Source: Emydura subglobosa (Eukaryota; Chordata; Testudines; Chelidae). Taken from it: 64,000 nt of DNA. The translations under genes and the position numbers were made by a program. The notes beneath the pieces are model-generated. The model searched no databases. It was not told where the DNA came from and saw only the letters and a list, made by a program, of their open reading frames with translations. The stretch is taken from NCBI GenBank assembly GCA_007922225.1, contig ML679954.1, positions 22,899,003 through 22,963,002 on the forward strand, read 5' to 3'. Of this stretch, positions 13,076 through 25,700 are shown piece after piece. How positions within the stretch are numbered: the stretch's first letter is position 1; the number at the start of each line of letters is the position of its first letter.

Positions 13076-14577
13076 GGACTTTTTGATGGAAGACCTTGGC
13101 AACAAGGTGAATTTATTCTTTGGAGTCTTTATAATGTTTATTTCTTCATAACTATTTACTGATACATTTGCAATTAGATTTAGATACTTTCAATATTTGT
13201 GGCACTGAGTAAACAGATGAAAACGATGTTACCAAATTAGCTTGTTTTAACAGAATCTTTCTAACTTAAGTAGCTAACTGTAAAGTGCATATTTTCATGG
13301 TAAAGTTTTATGCAGGGTCATCTTGTGATTTTCCTCATCCCCATGTAATGTCTTCAAAATTAATCTCAGTTAAATATATACATGGAAAAACATTGCTCCA
13401 GTTTCTCAGTAAAACACTTATAATTTTATTTTTATATTTGTGTGGCTTCTTTCTCCCTTCTTGCAATTATTTGCTCATGAGAAATCAGCAATGCTTCACC
13501 ACCTTTTCTTTGGTTGTGATTACAACTTTAATCTATATTTTGGATAGTTGGTAAGAAATGGATATTAAAACATTTCCTATCCTGCATTGCCACCACCTCT
13601 TCCATTAACACATAAAGAACTCTTTTGCCTCTGACACTAGAGAATGTTTGTTTAATTTTGCAGTGTCACTTTGAATATACTGTAGATGAGAATCAGGACC
13701 TGTTTCTTCAAGAAAACTTGATGTCATTTATTCATGATTGGATTCCACTTTACTCAGCAAAAAGAAAAATCTGAACCTGGAATTTTTTGCAGGTAAAGAA
13801 TCTGCTTTAGTGATTTCTTAAACTCATCTTCTCTTTGTGCCAAATGACACCTGTTTGTTATACGCTAAGGAATAGGTGACCTGAGGAAAGCTTGCTGACT
13901 CAGAAGAAAGCATTTATTCCAATATGTTACTTATGAAAAACAAAACAAAATCTTGAAGAATTAGTAAAGGGGTTAGGATTTGGTCAGTCTTAGCTGACAT
14001 GTCAATATACATTTGATATGAACATATATTCTGTTCCTCAGTGGAAAAAAACCCCCTACTAATAGTTACCATAGCAACTCATATAGTATACTTTTGGACA
14101 CATTGCAACACAGAACATATGCTTAATGCCTTGTTTCTTCCAGAAATGTACATGCTACTGCTTATCCATGTATCATCTCCAGAGCAGTGTGTGGAAAAAT
14201 TGGACATACTATGTCTTGCCACTTAAAGCAAGTTAAAAACCAAAACAACCTTCTCTCACAAAAACTTCAGAATGCTTTATCATCTGAGATCATTGGATAA
14301 AATCCTGTCTTGTCACCTTACTCTGCTTTGAGCTGTTACATTCATGTGATCAGTGGAAAGCCAGTGAAGTGATGCCATTTGTTTATTTTTTATTTTTAAT
14401 ATTCTGGGAAAAGAGTGTCACATTGCAGCCAGAAAAGCTATATTTACTAATTCCTTGACTTCCTAAAAAACAGCTAGCACCATTAAAAAGGAAACAAATA
14501 CAATACCAAATAATTGACTCTACCACAGTATTGCCTATATTTAATAGGAAGTACACAGCAGTTTATTGTTCTCATGG
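13076..14577. other. No gene seen
   Basis: AT-rich unassigned sequence with short unsupported open frames. Confidence 0.5.
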
Positions 14578-14905
14578 TACCATGGGCGTGTGCAAGGCTG
14601 GGCAAGCAGGAGCACAGGCCCCCCCAAATCGGCGGGGCACAGAATGACGGGGGCAGGAGAGCAAGCTCCTTCTGCCCTGGGCTGGAGCAGAAGATGACAG
14701 CTCCTCCAGCCACGGGGGAAGAGGCAGCTTCACTGGCCCAGGCCCATGGGGAGAGAGTCAGCTCCACCGGCAGCCAGAGGAGGGAGAGAAGTGCCAGCTC
14801 CTCTGGCTGTGGGGGGAGGGAGTAGGGGAACCAGCTCCCCATCCTCCGACTACAGGGGCGCAGAAAGTGCCTCTCCAAAAGCGGACAAAATTTTATTCCC
14901 ATACG
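14578..14905. repeat. GC-rich insert with degenerate internal repeats
   Basis: An abrupt GC-rich island sits in AT-rich DNA. It contains several variants of a 'cagctcct-c-ggc' unit and runs of C and G. It opens with 'catgggcgtgtgcaagg' and closes near 'aaaattttattcccatacg'. Open frames on both strands (to 146 codons on -) are proline, serine and glycine-rich products of composition. It is probably an inserted repeat of unknown class. Confidence 0.45.
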
Positions 14906-15084
14906 TGACCCTGGTACCTTCATAAATGTTTCTTTTTAATGGTGCTCACTGTACAATGTATCATATCTACAGCAGCTATCTTAGCATGTGTTTGTACATA
15001 AGCACACCTTACTGAGCAAGGGAAAATTTTAAGATATATCAATACCAAATTTAGAACTCTTGGTATAAATACATTTCAACTGGT

Positions 15085-15175
15085 ATTTTCAGAGACCCAA
15101 AGGGCAGTTAGACACCCAGCTCCCACTGAACGTTGATGAGATTTGGGGACCTGACTTTGAAAAGCCTGCCGTTAG
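15085..15175. mobile_element. Short foldback (MITE-like) element
   Basis: The element begins 'attttcagagaccc' and ends 'tttgaaaagcc', with a central 'cccactgaacgttgatgag' core. This is a decayed form of the 'ttttcaaag...caatggg...ctttgaaaa' palindromes repeated through the window. Confidence 0.45.
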
Positions 15176-17221
15176 GCCATGAGCATCATCAATCAAGTAT
15201 CCCTATTTTATACAGAAAAATGCCTAACCAACATTAAGGTAGATTTCAAATGACTGATTACATTACAGAGCAAGCTGTTGAGCTGAAAATTCTAGTAGAG
15301 GCAAATATATAAAATCACATATATATTCTATATATAGAGTTGATTCAGAAATGTTTTTCCTTTAAGCTGGTCTGGTACAAATATGATAGTGAACATTTGA
15401 ATATAAATATGTTGGCAATACAGTATGGTTCACTTGGATGCTATGGTTTTCCCAAATCATTTAATTATAAAGGACAAGTTTTCTCCTATCAGATGTTACC
15501 AACAAATATTTCTGCCACTTCCTCATGAACATGAGTTTAGATGCAATTAGATACTATTTTTCCACTTGCAATTTTCACAGTTTCACATCTGCAGTTATTT
15601 GTGGGTGCAATTTGTCATTTACATATAAGATACATGACATATAAATGCCATAAATGGTGAACATATATAATTGCAGATGCAAATTTACACCTGCAATTAT
15701 CTGTGCCTGCAAATTATAGTCTCATAGGAGGCCTGTTTATGCATGGCTGAAAAATTGGGCTCTTAATATCATGTCATTCTAATTACTTTTCCACAAATTT
15801 TAAGACTCATTTTTATTTCCTATCCTACTCTATCTGCAAACTGTACTTTCTTTCTTCATTTTTCTGTTTGAAAGATTATTAAAATGTTTTAAAAGAAGAA
15901 TTAGGTAAACTCAAGAAAGAGGAATATTGTAGATGTAAAGAGTGTTTGTCACTTCTCTTCTGTGCTGCATTTTGTTTTAGCTGTGAATGGACTTTTATAA
16001 TGGTTATATGAATATTTTATTGAAAGCAGTCCTACATAATTTACTTCCTGGATCATGCAATCAGTCCATTAATGGACAAAAAAATGGGAGTTTTCCCATA
16101 CACATTTGATTTCCCCAGGCATTCACCTGGATCCTGGTACATGCTGCTGACGTATATTCTTATAATTCTTCAGGTTTCCATTTTAAAATAAATATACAAT
16201 AATCACTTAACCTTGTGGCGAAATCATGGAATGCGTACACAAGCTTTGGGTTTATGATATATGAATTTTATGATATATGAATTTTAATTGGAGAGGACTG
16301 TGCATATTACGCGTTACTTAGAATTTTTTACATTTTCACTATACAGGAAGGTAAGGTTGTTATTTTGTTGAGACAGGGCATTTCTCAATGGCTATTTGTT
16401 TAAATTGCTAAAGGTATTAATCATTTGCTATCTACCCATCAAATGTGCTTGGTGCCCTTCCAACACACACAATGTGTAATATCATACATGTATAACAGAT
16501 TCTTAGTTTGTTGAGTGCCTTGAAATATGTGTTGACTAGATCCTTGACCCAAGAATTTTGGAGCTCCTTTTTCGGTACTTTTAATGTATGTTTGTTCCTG
16601 AATTCATTTTCTCCCATCGCATAGTGAGGCATTGAATCCCTGCAGTTGGCTGACATGGTCCATGGTGATTTTTGTTTACCTGCCTCTCCTGGGAATGTAT
16701 AGCTGACAGTTGCAATTCTTGAGTCTTCGGAGCCAACTTGGAACCTGTCTGATGCCAACTGGTGTCTGTTATTTGGCAATTTTTTTTAGTACCGTCAATT
16801 CCTGAGGTGGGGTGGCAGGGGAGTAAAATATCAGGAAAAGTAACCTCATCCACTTCTTTTAGGTTTCTTGTGAGGTGGCATGTTGAAGAAAAAGAAGACA
16901 GAATGGATTAATAGAGGAAAAAATTGTAGAGAAAATAATTAATTGGATTGGCAGGACATTCACCCTCCCTCTTCCATCCTTTTTATCGGTACATAACATA
17001 CTGCAGAACCTAAAAGGAAAATCAAATAAGATGGAGACAATTCATTGAATAATACCAAGTGAAAATAAAGGGAACAGAGAAGTGAAATTAAGTACATAAT
17101 ATTTCAAACTAGTGAAATGGTTGATGTATGATGCTTCCCTATCCCTGACACATTTGTTCTCACCTGGAGTAGCTAAACAATTTAACAAGATTTACCTATT
17201 TTGAAGTCAGTTATTTTGAAA
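15176..17221. other. Mostly unassigned; tandem duplication and one open frame inside
   Basis: A 16-bp word of the 'tttatgatatatgaa' type is duplicated in tandem at 16251-16285. An open frame on the minus strand (16432-16779, 115 codons) matches nothing I recognise. The remaining DNA is AT-rich and featureless. Confidence 0.45.
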
Positions 17222-17322
17222 GGCAGGTTAGACAAAAATCTGTCAGGGATGGTCCTGCCTTGAGTGCAGGGGACTAGATTAAAAGACCTCTTGAGGTCCC
17301 TTCCAGCCCTCTGATTCTATGA
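17222..17322 (+). mobile_element. CR1 3' tail fragment
   Basis: A 'ctgtcagggatgg' start, a 'ccttgagtgcaggggact' middle and a 'gaggtcccttccagccct' then 'gattctatga' end are the hallmark CR1 3' untranslated end. CR1-mobilised reptile SINEs share this tail, so a SINE end is the alternative. Confidence 0.85.
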
Positions 17323-18293
17323 ACCTGTGTATTATTTAATGCTTGTAAGCCATTGTTAGGAACGTAGATTTTAGGCATAGTAACTCTAGTCTGTTATCTT
17401 GTCTCCAACAGTGTCCAATATCATATTCCTCAAAAAAAGCTGCCAAACCTCTGTGTGCACCAGGTTCTCAATAATACTACATTAAGGGAAGTGTTCTTAC
17501 TCTAAATAGTGGCCTGATGAATGAAGACTAATAGTGCCTGTCACTTTAACTTTGCCATTATAACTAGGAAGGAATGGGAAAAAATCACTGGAACAAAAAT
17601 CATGAAAAAGTTAATGAAACTTGAAATATTAGCATTTTAGTCCACTCTGAAGGTGTGAATGGAGAGGACATAACAGCTTTTGCAGGAAATTTTCTAACAG
17701 CTCATGGAACTGGAGTTTGGTAATATTTAAAGAGCTCTTATGCAAAAGAAACCACATGATATTCTTTCCTTAAATCTCAATGAATCTTTTGATACTTGTT
17801 CATCAGCTGGTGCTATATCTGAAAAATACTTTCTTTTATTAGAAAAGCAAATGTTGCTGTGTCTGTTACTGCTGGAAAAGATTATGTCATAACAAGCAAA
17901 GAGGGGAATACAACATGTTCCTTAACTTTCCAGGTCATTTAAATAATATAACTTTAAGAAAAAAGAAAATAAATCTCACACTATTAAAATTACTTAAACA
18001 TTAATTATTTACCATTACAGTACTGCATATAGGGAATCTTATCTAAAGTAGTGTGTGCGATTTTGTTGACTAAGTTTTGCATGCAAAAGGCTTGGTTTGT
18101 GTGTCAAAACCTGATTTACTATTGATATCAAGTAGCCAGCTACCTGTCTTATGTGATTGTCAAGCCCCTGAAAATAACTGATCATGAAAAATATGGCTTT
18201 CCCATCCTACAGTAGATAAGGATCAACATTCACATCTTTTCAAAGTACGATAAGTACTATATATTCCCAAGGTACTATAAGCACTATACATTC
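17323..18293. other. No gene seen
   Basis: AT-rich unassigned sequence. Confidence 0.5.
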
Positions 18294-18516
18294 TCAAAAT
18301 TTTCAAACATGGGTGTCTACAGGTATGCATTTACATCACTTTACACTCCTAAATAAATGGCCTGATTTTCAGAGATTTTGACTTCAATGTTAATCTCTTT
18401 CTTAACTGATTTCTTTAGGTGTTCAGGACTTTTGAAAATTAGTCCACTTTATTTGGGAGCCTATGTATGGATGCAGATTTCTAACTATAGGCATCCAGGT
18501 TTGAAAATTTTGGCCC
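18294..18516. mobile_element. Foldback (MITE-like) element
   Basis: The ends are mutually inverted: 'caaaattttcaaacatggg' on the left and 'caggtttgaaaattttgg' on the right, with 'gtgtct'/'ggcatc' words inside each arm. The interior carries another 'gattttcag' unit, so two elements may be nested or fused. Confidence 0.55.
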
Positions 18517-18980
18517 AAGAATATTAAATACAATAGCTACCAATATTTACCTAATGAGAGCAAGTTAATTTATCTTCTCTAGTTCTTGGATGTCTCCTAG
18601 ATCATGCCGCCTTCACCCATGCAGTAAAGCTAAGTTTGAGAGATAGACGTGAAATACTGTGATCCTGTAAAAACATATATTTATTTTCAATTATTGGAAA
18701 AATTAACACACACAAAATTATTTACAGAAATCTATAAGTAAAATAAATAGATTTACAGGGATGTCATGTTCATTATATGTATATTTACAGCAGATTAATC
18801 AAATTTTCATTTCTGATCCTCTAAATATATTTTGGCAAATCCAAATGTTAACTAGTTTTTCACATTCTACTTAAATGAGATAGAATTCTTTGTAAAGTCA
18901 ATTACAATATAGCAAAATTCATTTTAAGTCCGTGGTATCAGGACCTAGAATGCATTCTATCCTGGCCCCTGTACTGAGTG

Positions 18981-19102
18981 GCTCTGATTCTGATCTTGTA
19001 TATCCTGGTTTAAATCTGGAATAACTCTTTGAAGTCAATGGGTAACTCCAATGAAATCAATAGTTACACCAATGTAAAACCACTGTGAGAAGAGAATCAG
19101 GC
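18981..19102. mobile_element. Foldback (MITE-like) element
   Basis: The left end 'ctctgattctgatct' and right end 'gaagagaatcaggc' are inverted partners. The core contains 'gaagtcaatggg' and 'gaaatcaatag' with 'gtaact'/'agttac' arms. Confidence 0.5.
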
Positions 19103-19527
19103 TAAGTCTTGAACCACTGATATGGGGTGAAATCCTAGCTTCCTTCAAGTGCTGCTGCTTAATTACAAAGAGCAGGGGATTGCATCACCTGCTTCAAGAT
19201 TTAAAGTATTCCTTCTGTTCTGTTCTACCTTCTGCAGACACATCCTATCCTATCTCTAGTATGTCATATGCTGAATATTTGATATCCCGGAGAATGAAAA
19301 TACTCTAAGGTCTAATTTCCAAAGTGCTCTGGATTCAGGAGTTCTTTGGTCTTGAATCTCTCTAAATCTACTATGACATTCCCAATGTTCAGGAATATTT
19401 CTTATCTGCTGATCATATATTGGATTTGAAGATGGTATGGTAGCAGAGCTGCATCCTTCTCTACTATATCATACACAATATTTTAATGGTGTAATTTTTA
19501 AATTGGACTGATTTCCTCAACATATTA

Positions 19528-19770
19528 AAATCATAAATGCATGTATTTTAAGGTCAGAAAGGACCACTTCCTGCATAACACAAGCTATAGAATCTCATCC
19601 AGTGATGCCAGCATCTAGTCCTACAATTTGTGATTGAGCATGGAGCATACCTTTAGAATGACTTCCAAACTTGATTCAAAGACTCCAAGTGATGAAGAAT
19701 TGAATACTTTCCTTTGGTAATCTTGCCATATCTCTTGATAATCTGCAGTTTTGTACAATCTGTGTCCCCA
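19528..19770 (-). mobile_element. CR1-like LINE 3' end fragment
   Basis: The plus strand reads as the reverse of a CR1/L3-type 3' region: 'ttaaggtcagaaaggacca', then 'cataacacaagc' and a 'cttgattcaaagactccaagtgat' stretch. It is an old, diverged copy. Confidence 0.7.
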
Positions 19771-20279
19771 TCGACATTCTTAAATTCCCAGTGCAGGAAT
19801 AACAGGGCTATACCATTTAAGTGTTGAAGTGCATTGGGAAGGCTATGTGAAGAAGATGCACAGTATCTACAATAGCTAAATTGATACTGTTTAGTCTTTT
19901 GTTTCCAAGAACACCAAAATCACCCACAAATTTGTAAAACAGAAGAGATACTAGTTCTAGAAAATAAACTGATGGGGGTGAAGAGATTGAGTGTAAATGA
20001 AAAACTGAGAATTGTTTTTCTAGTATCTGAATAAAAGGATCAGTGGAACTGATAAAAGTAGCTTGATCTGATGCCCTGTTCATCTGCAGTTTACTTAGTT
20101 TCAGCTCACTCTGATTTAAAATGGCTGCCAATAACCCTCCCCCACCCCTTACTGCAGCTCAAATGCAGATTTTAATGGGATACTTTGCAAGCTATTCTTT
20201 AGTCTGAGTATTATATATCGGCACTGCTGTTACCACTTCTATAATATGACATACAATCTTACATTTCCTGTAAAAGGTT
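19771..20279. other. No gene seen
   Basis: A 104-codon minus-strand open frame lies at 19817-20131 but matches no family I recognise. Otherwise unassigned. Confidence 0.4.
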
Positions 20280-20660
20280 AATAGGCGAAGAAGACTGCCT
20301 TTGGTCTGGCCTTATCGCTAAACAACACTTTGTGATCATACTGCAGAACTCACAACTGTGAGTTCCACATTTAAGTGCATCATGATTACGATTCTAATTA
20401 GTTTTGTTTAATCACAATCAATACACTAAGGAGAAGCACAAGAGACAGCTAATATGATTTATTACTTATTCCAACAGCATTTGTCTTGGTTTCAGCATTT
20501 GTGCTATCTATCTCCAGAATGCCCCTGCCTACTTGACAGCAACCTGTCAGCGCTGTTATGATTGCTGTACACAGTGACTTTAACTACCAGCTTTCCCTGC
20601 AGACTTGGAAAATGATCAATCTGCACTGTAATCACAGCAACACAGCATAACTTAAACTCT
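20280..20660. promoter_or_regulatory. Candidate conserved non-coding element
   Basis: This block is free of recognised repeats and unusually dense in short motifs. A near-palindrome of two TGACAG half-sites sits at 20534-20549; this is the core bound by TALE homeodomain factors of the Meis/TGIF type. Nearby are 'ctaattag' (homeobox core, about 20395) and 'aatcacaatc'-type Sox-like words. What is seen is only motif content and lack of repeats. Enhancer function is inference and needs cross-species alignment. Confidence 0.25.
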
Positions 20661-21359
20661 TGCCTATAGCCTCGTCAAGTATGAAAGGATGTAATATCAA
20701 TATATATTGCAGTCTGGTACCATATCACATAGCATCAATATAGAAGAAAAAAGAAAAACAGTGACTTACCATTGGTGACTGTTCTTATGTGTATGATACA
20801 CTCTTTTGAAGCTTCTCTCTTACTAGTTGATGTTGTACAAATAGCTCTAAAGGGAGATCAAGAGCTATCCTTGTAATTTTAAGTATACTTGAGAGAACCT
20901 TAAATACTGAGGCAGTGGCAAAGAACTTCAGTAATATAGAGGATTTTTGCAAGAGCTCTCTCAAATCTTGTAAAGCCAAAGGTCAGATTTTTTTTTTTTT
21001 TTGGTATCAGTTTATTATTGGCAAATATAGGAACCTGATAAGACTTTAAGGTCACATTCAAAACATATAGTATTCTGCAGTTGTGTTCCATTGTATCTTC
21101 CTTTTCCAAGTCTCTGCTATGGGCAACCTGACCCTGATTTTATTGATAAATCTTTTATTCTTCACTAATGAATAATTCAGGTGATCTGCAGCAGGCTGGT
21201 CTGCTCTGTGAGAGTCTATGGGAAGTCCTCAAGTAATACACTGCTTTACTCCTCCCTCAGTATTGAATTATTTTCTCACTCTGCCAGTTGAGTATGGAGG
21301 GGCTGAAAACTTCATATGGAAATAATTTGCTTATTTAAGATTTCTTTTTAGTAGGATTT
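20661..21359. other. No gene seen
   Basis: Unassigned, with a poly-T run at about 20987-21002. Minus-strand open frames here show no recognisable domain. Confidence 0.45.
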
Positions 21360-21735
21360 ATGGTAAATTCTTCCATCTGGTGCAGAAGTGCTGGTCAGCA
21401 AGGAGGTACGGTCTGGATCCCTAAATCTCAGGGCCATCGCAGGCCCTAGTGCAATGCGGAGCTGCTTCTGGGCAGCTCTAACTTGTGCCACTGGTGTAGG
21501 GTCTTTAATAGATCTTATACCAACTGAGGATTGCTGTGGTGAACTGAAGCTTTTCCATGCTTTCCCTGCCCTGAACTTCCCCTCCACACATGCCAGGGGT
21601 GGAGGCATAGGGTCCAAATGAAGCACATTTGCACCAGAAAAGAGTCCCTTTATGCCAGGGGAATTCTTTACTGGGCATTTGCTGATCAATTAGGCAAATT
21701 ATTATTACACAACCTGAGTGATGCAAAGGGACCAT
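21360..21735. other. GC-richer unassigned block
   Basis: This is more GC-rich than its flanks, with overlapping open frames on both strands (113 codons on -, 77 on +). No protein family is recognised. An inserted repeat of unknown class is as likely as anything else. Confidence 0.3.
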
Positions 21736-22447
21736 AACTCAGCTTGAAAATTTTGCTTCAAATGTCTTCAGAGCAGATTTTGTGTCCTTGTGAACAGTTA
21801 ATTTTATACTGATCACACTGGTCAATATATCATCACTAGAATGTTTTACTCTCTGATGCTTTATCAGGTCAGACAGATATGCCATGGTATTAGCCCCTGA
21901 GATTTGGGGATAGCTCTAAACTCACTAATGACTGTGTAACTGCATTACAAAGAAGAGACACTGAGAGATGTACCGGTGATAAGGACTGAAAAATGGTCAC
22001 AAATTATAAATGATCTCCTGGAGCATGACTGTAAATGCATTAAAAAAGGAAGATAAAAATGGTAGGTTAGAAGAAATTTAAACAAAACAATTTTACTAGC
22101 TCCACAAAAAGAAAGGAGTATTTTTAACTGCAGATTTGTGCTATCCAGACTGATGCTAATCACTGACCCAAGACAGTTGTGTGTGTAAAAGTAACAATCA
22201 AGAAAACTGAAACAACAGATTACTGGTTGGATTTTCTTTGACATCTCTCCCCAGCTCCCTGTACCCCAAAGAACGTTTTCTTTGTATTTTTTCCCTCCTA
22301 TAGGTTATTTGTTTCTAATTTTGGGTTTTTCTTTGTTTTTGTTTTCATCATTTAAGCACAATATTTTGCTCTTCTAAGAAATTTGCTAATTATATAGTAT
22401 ACTGTAATAATGCATATTTATATATACCGTATACTTTTTAATGCAAA

Positions 22448-22448
<1 letters not shown>
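21736..22448. other. No gene seen
   Basis: AT-rich unassigned sequence. Confidence 0.5.

Positions 22449-22489
<41 letters not shown>
22449..22489. repeat. (TG)n microsatellite
   Basis: About 20 uninterrupted TG units, continuing into a TATACACATA stretch. Confidence 0.97.
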
Positions 22490-22494
<5 letters not shown>

Positions 22495-25400
22495 CACATA
22501 AAACCTGAACTTATTGAATCAAAAATCAAAGTGGGAAGCATTGAAACACTTGTATTTCTTCCATTCAAAGCACAGGTGCAAGTAATGAGAAGATATATAT
22601 AGACAGATACATATTTTAAATATAATCTAAATCTGTATAGGCACTGATGAGAGAGCAGTTTACAGTGTGTGCCCTCCCTCAGTAAGACAAATAGAATCAA
22701 GGGGCTCTGAAAGAGAAAAGCTTCATGAGAATTCCAGTATTGTCACCCACAAGTGTTCAAAGTCATGAGTCAAGCCCCTCAGAATCATGAGGTTGATTTA
22801 AAAATTGGATTCTAATAGTCCTCTATACTTACTTTCTGATTTTAGAGCCATTAGGATGTACATGGGTCATGTTTTGAGCTCTTCTCTGCAGCCATGAAGG
22901 CCAGAAACGTACTTCTTTTTTAAATGAAAGCTGAGATTCTCCTGTAGTCACAGGACTCCAGAAGCTGGAACATAAAGAAAAATACTAAATACCATGAGGC
23001 TCACAATAAAATCACTACACCTGGTGACACTGGAATTTCCTTGTGGAGTTCCTCCCCCGTTGTTCGCTCTGAAGTGGGGTTTTCATGGACCCATCCTTAG
23101 TTAGAAGATCCCCATGAATCTGAGTGGATCTTGGCAGATCCAAAGAAGTGGGACCTGTGCTACTGACCAGCTCTAAACCAAGGCAGCCTTTCTAGCACCA
23201 ACAAAGTTCACTGCTCCTGGCCACTGCTGCCCCTGAGACTGGAGTGTGATGAGACAGAAAAGATAATAGAGGCTCTGGCTACAAGCTCTTTTCCAAGTAC
23301 TCTCCATAGACTGGGGAGGAAGGAGGATGAACGTCCCCAGCCTACCCAGTCTTCCCCTACCCAATCTTCAACTCCTCCCATGGGCTCAATGTATAGCATT
23401 CTCTGTGGGGGGTAGAGGTGCTTCTGGAGGATAGATTTGTGCATAGAAGTTTCCCTCTGTGCATAGATCATCTGGGGATGAATCAGGATACGTTACATGG
23501 TTTTTTTTGTATTGTCATGAGTGCTTAAAATAGATCATATAACTAGTGGTTATATGTCTTCATGGATGCTGACATCATATGGTGAAGTGACATCGTATCA
23601 TTCTGTGTGATGAGACATGGCATGGAGTAGAAAATAGGGACAGAAAGGATTCATAACCTCAAGCAAAAATACTGTGCCCTTTGCCTTTGTGTTTGTACTT
23701 GCATGTACAACATGCACACAGATTGTAAATTGTAAATCTGTGTAGGGAACCAAACCTTATTCTCTCAGATATTCTTTCTGTCTCCCCTCACAATTGCCCC
23801 ACGGTGGAAAGCCAGGAGGAGAGAGGGAATTGACACAGGATCTTTGCATTACTCCTGGGTTTTGTCTGGTGGCAGGGCTTGTATTTTCATCTCTAGGGGA
23901 ATGAGAGTTGTAGGCGGCAGCCCCTTTCCTTCACTGAACCCTGGAGGGGAGCCAGAAGAAGCAGGAGTATATTCCGATAGAAAAGGTAACTAGGAGACAC
24001 AAAGCTTGCAAAAACTATTCTTCCTCATCAAGTGCTAGGGCTGCTCCACCCACTAGCAGGAAAACCTGGAGCCTTATGCTCCTCTTACTTCATAGCTGCT
24101 GCCCGAGAAGCTCTCATTTCACCTGCCAGGAAAGAGGCCGGAGGAGGACATAATGTATTTTCTGTGAACTCTTTAATGTTCTGATTCAATTCATTTTGGA
24201 ACATTTTGGATCTACTGGCTGTTTAAGTTAGAATCTTTCAAATCAGAAACTTTCTAGGAAAAAGTTACTGGGATAACCCTAATCTTAAAATTTCATAACT
24301 GATTCAACCATGTGACTGGGACAATATGGGATTCTTCAATGTCAGTCTCCCATGCTGTCATTAGCAAATAAAAACTACACTTAGTGACAGCTAAGATTGT
24401 AGCAAAACATCACCTTCCTCTCCAAACCTTAAAAGAATGGAAATATGTTAAGGAGAAAGACTTGTACATTTGTTTCCACCTGCATATTGTGTACAAGAAC
24501 CTTCATGTTGTGTCAGTAACACACTCCAACACTGTGTAAAACTTTCATTTCCATTTCTAACAGATACCATAAAGTACATACCACATCTTCATTAAACTTG
24601 CACTCTAATGTGAAACCTTAAGTGATCTCGTGTGGTTTTATATCCGTTATCTCCACAGATTAGCATGTCAGACTTTGACACAGGTTCTGCATGCAGTTTG
24701 ATGAAGTTAGAGTAATTATTGCTTTGTAGTATCAGTTCTTTATCCACATTGTTGCACTGCTACACCATTTGCCACTGTGGATCCTGTCTGCTCAGTCCTT
24801 TGTTGATTTAGAGATTATTGTATGTATTCTGAGGCCTCAGATTTGTACTGAATCTCCATGTGACAGGCCAGTTCTGGTATTCTAAAATGAAGTGGAACAC
24901 AACAGTCCACATACAAGCACTACACTTTTATTAAGGGGAGATGTTTCTTTTCTCAGGATTTCCCTACCAATTCCAGTGCCACCCGATCCAAGGCCTAAGC
25001 TTGGGAACAGATTGGTTCAGTGCATCTTTGAACTTCTGAGGCCACATGTTCTAACATGCCACCCAATGGACATGTGGGATAATTTATTAATCATTTAGGG
25101 GAGTAGCAGGACTCTGCATTTATTTGAAGCTCCCTGACTCTGGAGTGATCTCCCTTTTGGCAACAATTTTCAACCACAGTGAAAATACCTAAAGAATAGA
25201 AAATACCTTACAAAATTAAATGTTTAAATGTTTCATAGATTGAATTGGCACTGGTGATGTTGGTTGTGTGTATATAGATTTTTATCTTTATCACTGAAAT
25301 GAGGCTATAAGTGCATTAGTACAATGAAGCTTTAAAAAAAGAAACATCTTTTTTTTTTTCACAGCAGTTTAGTGCCATTTTATTACACCTACATATATTT

Positions 25401-25625
25401 AGAAAGAAAAGACAAAGCGCCAAATCCTGTCCTAACTCACAGCCCATATCACTGCAATCACATATTAGGTGAAAGATCTAAATCCAGTTCATGTTGCATT
25501 CAGTGGGAGAAGTTGGATGAAAAGTGAACCATAGTTTTGAGCCCAAATCAACATTTAGAAATTTACGTTTAATGAAGGCAGGTAAAGTCCATGGAAGAGT
25601 GTTAATGGACAGAATTTTTTAGGAG
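22490..25625. other. No gene seen
   Basis: Unassigned sequence. The part at 23000-23480 is more GC-rich and has an 87-codon minus frame, but nothing is recognisable. A poly-T run lies near 25352-25360. Confidence 0.45.
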
Positions 25626-25700
25626 GAAATGTGATCTAGTGATTAATGCAAAGGAATGGCAATCAGGACTAGTATAGTAAGTTTTATTTCTAAAACGGTA
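25626..25700 (+). mobile_element. Probable MIR SINE fragment (5' part)
   Basis: 'tgtgatctagtgattaatgcaaagg' followed by 'gcaatcaggact' resembles the start of tetrapod MIR copies ('tctagtggttagagca' region, tRNA-derived box A area). It is short and diverged. Confidence 0.4.

Noticed and set aside
14483..14923. 146-codon minus open frame
   Set aside because: It is created by a GC-rich low-complexity insert; the opposite strand is open too, and no domain is visible.
20785..21109. Two minus frames near a 'cttac' donor-like site
   Set aside because: No acceptor or homologous protein was found, and one frame runs through a poly-T tract.
21348..21735. Overlapping frames on both strands as a possible gene
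   Set aside because: No homology, no splice context, and frames open on both strands point to composition rather than coding.
22386..22700. 104-codon frame with histidine/threonine repeats
   Set aside because: It is a translation of the TG microsatellite.
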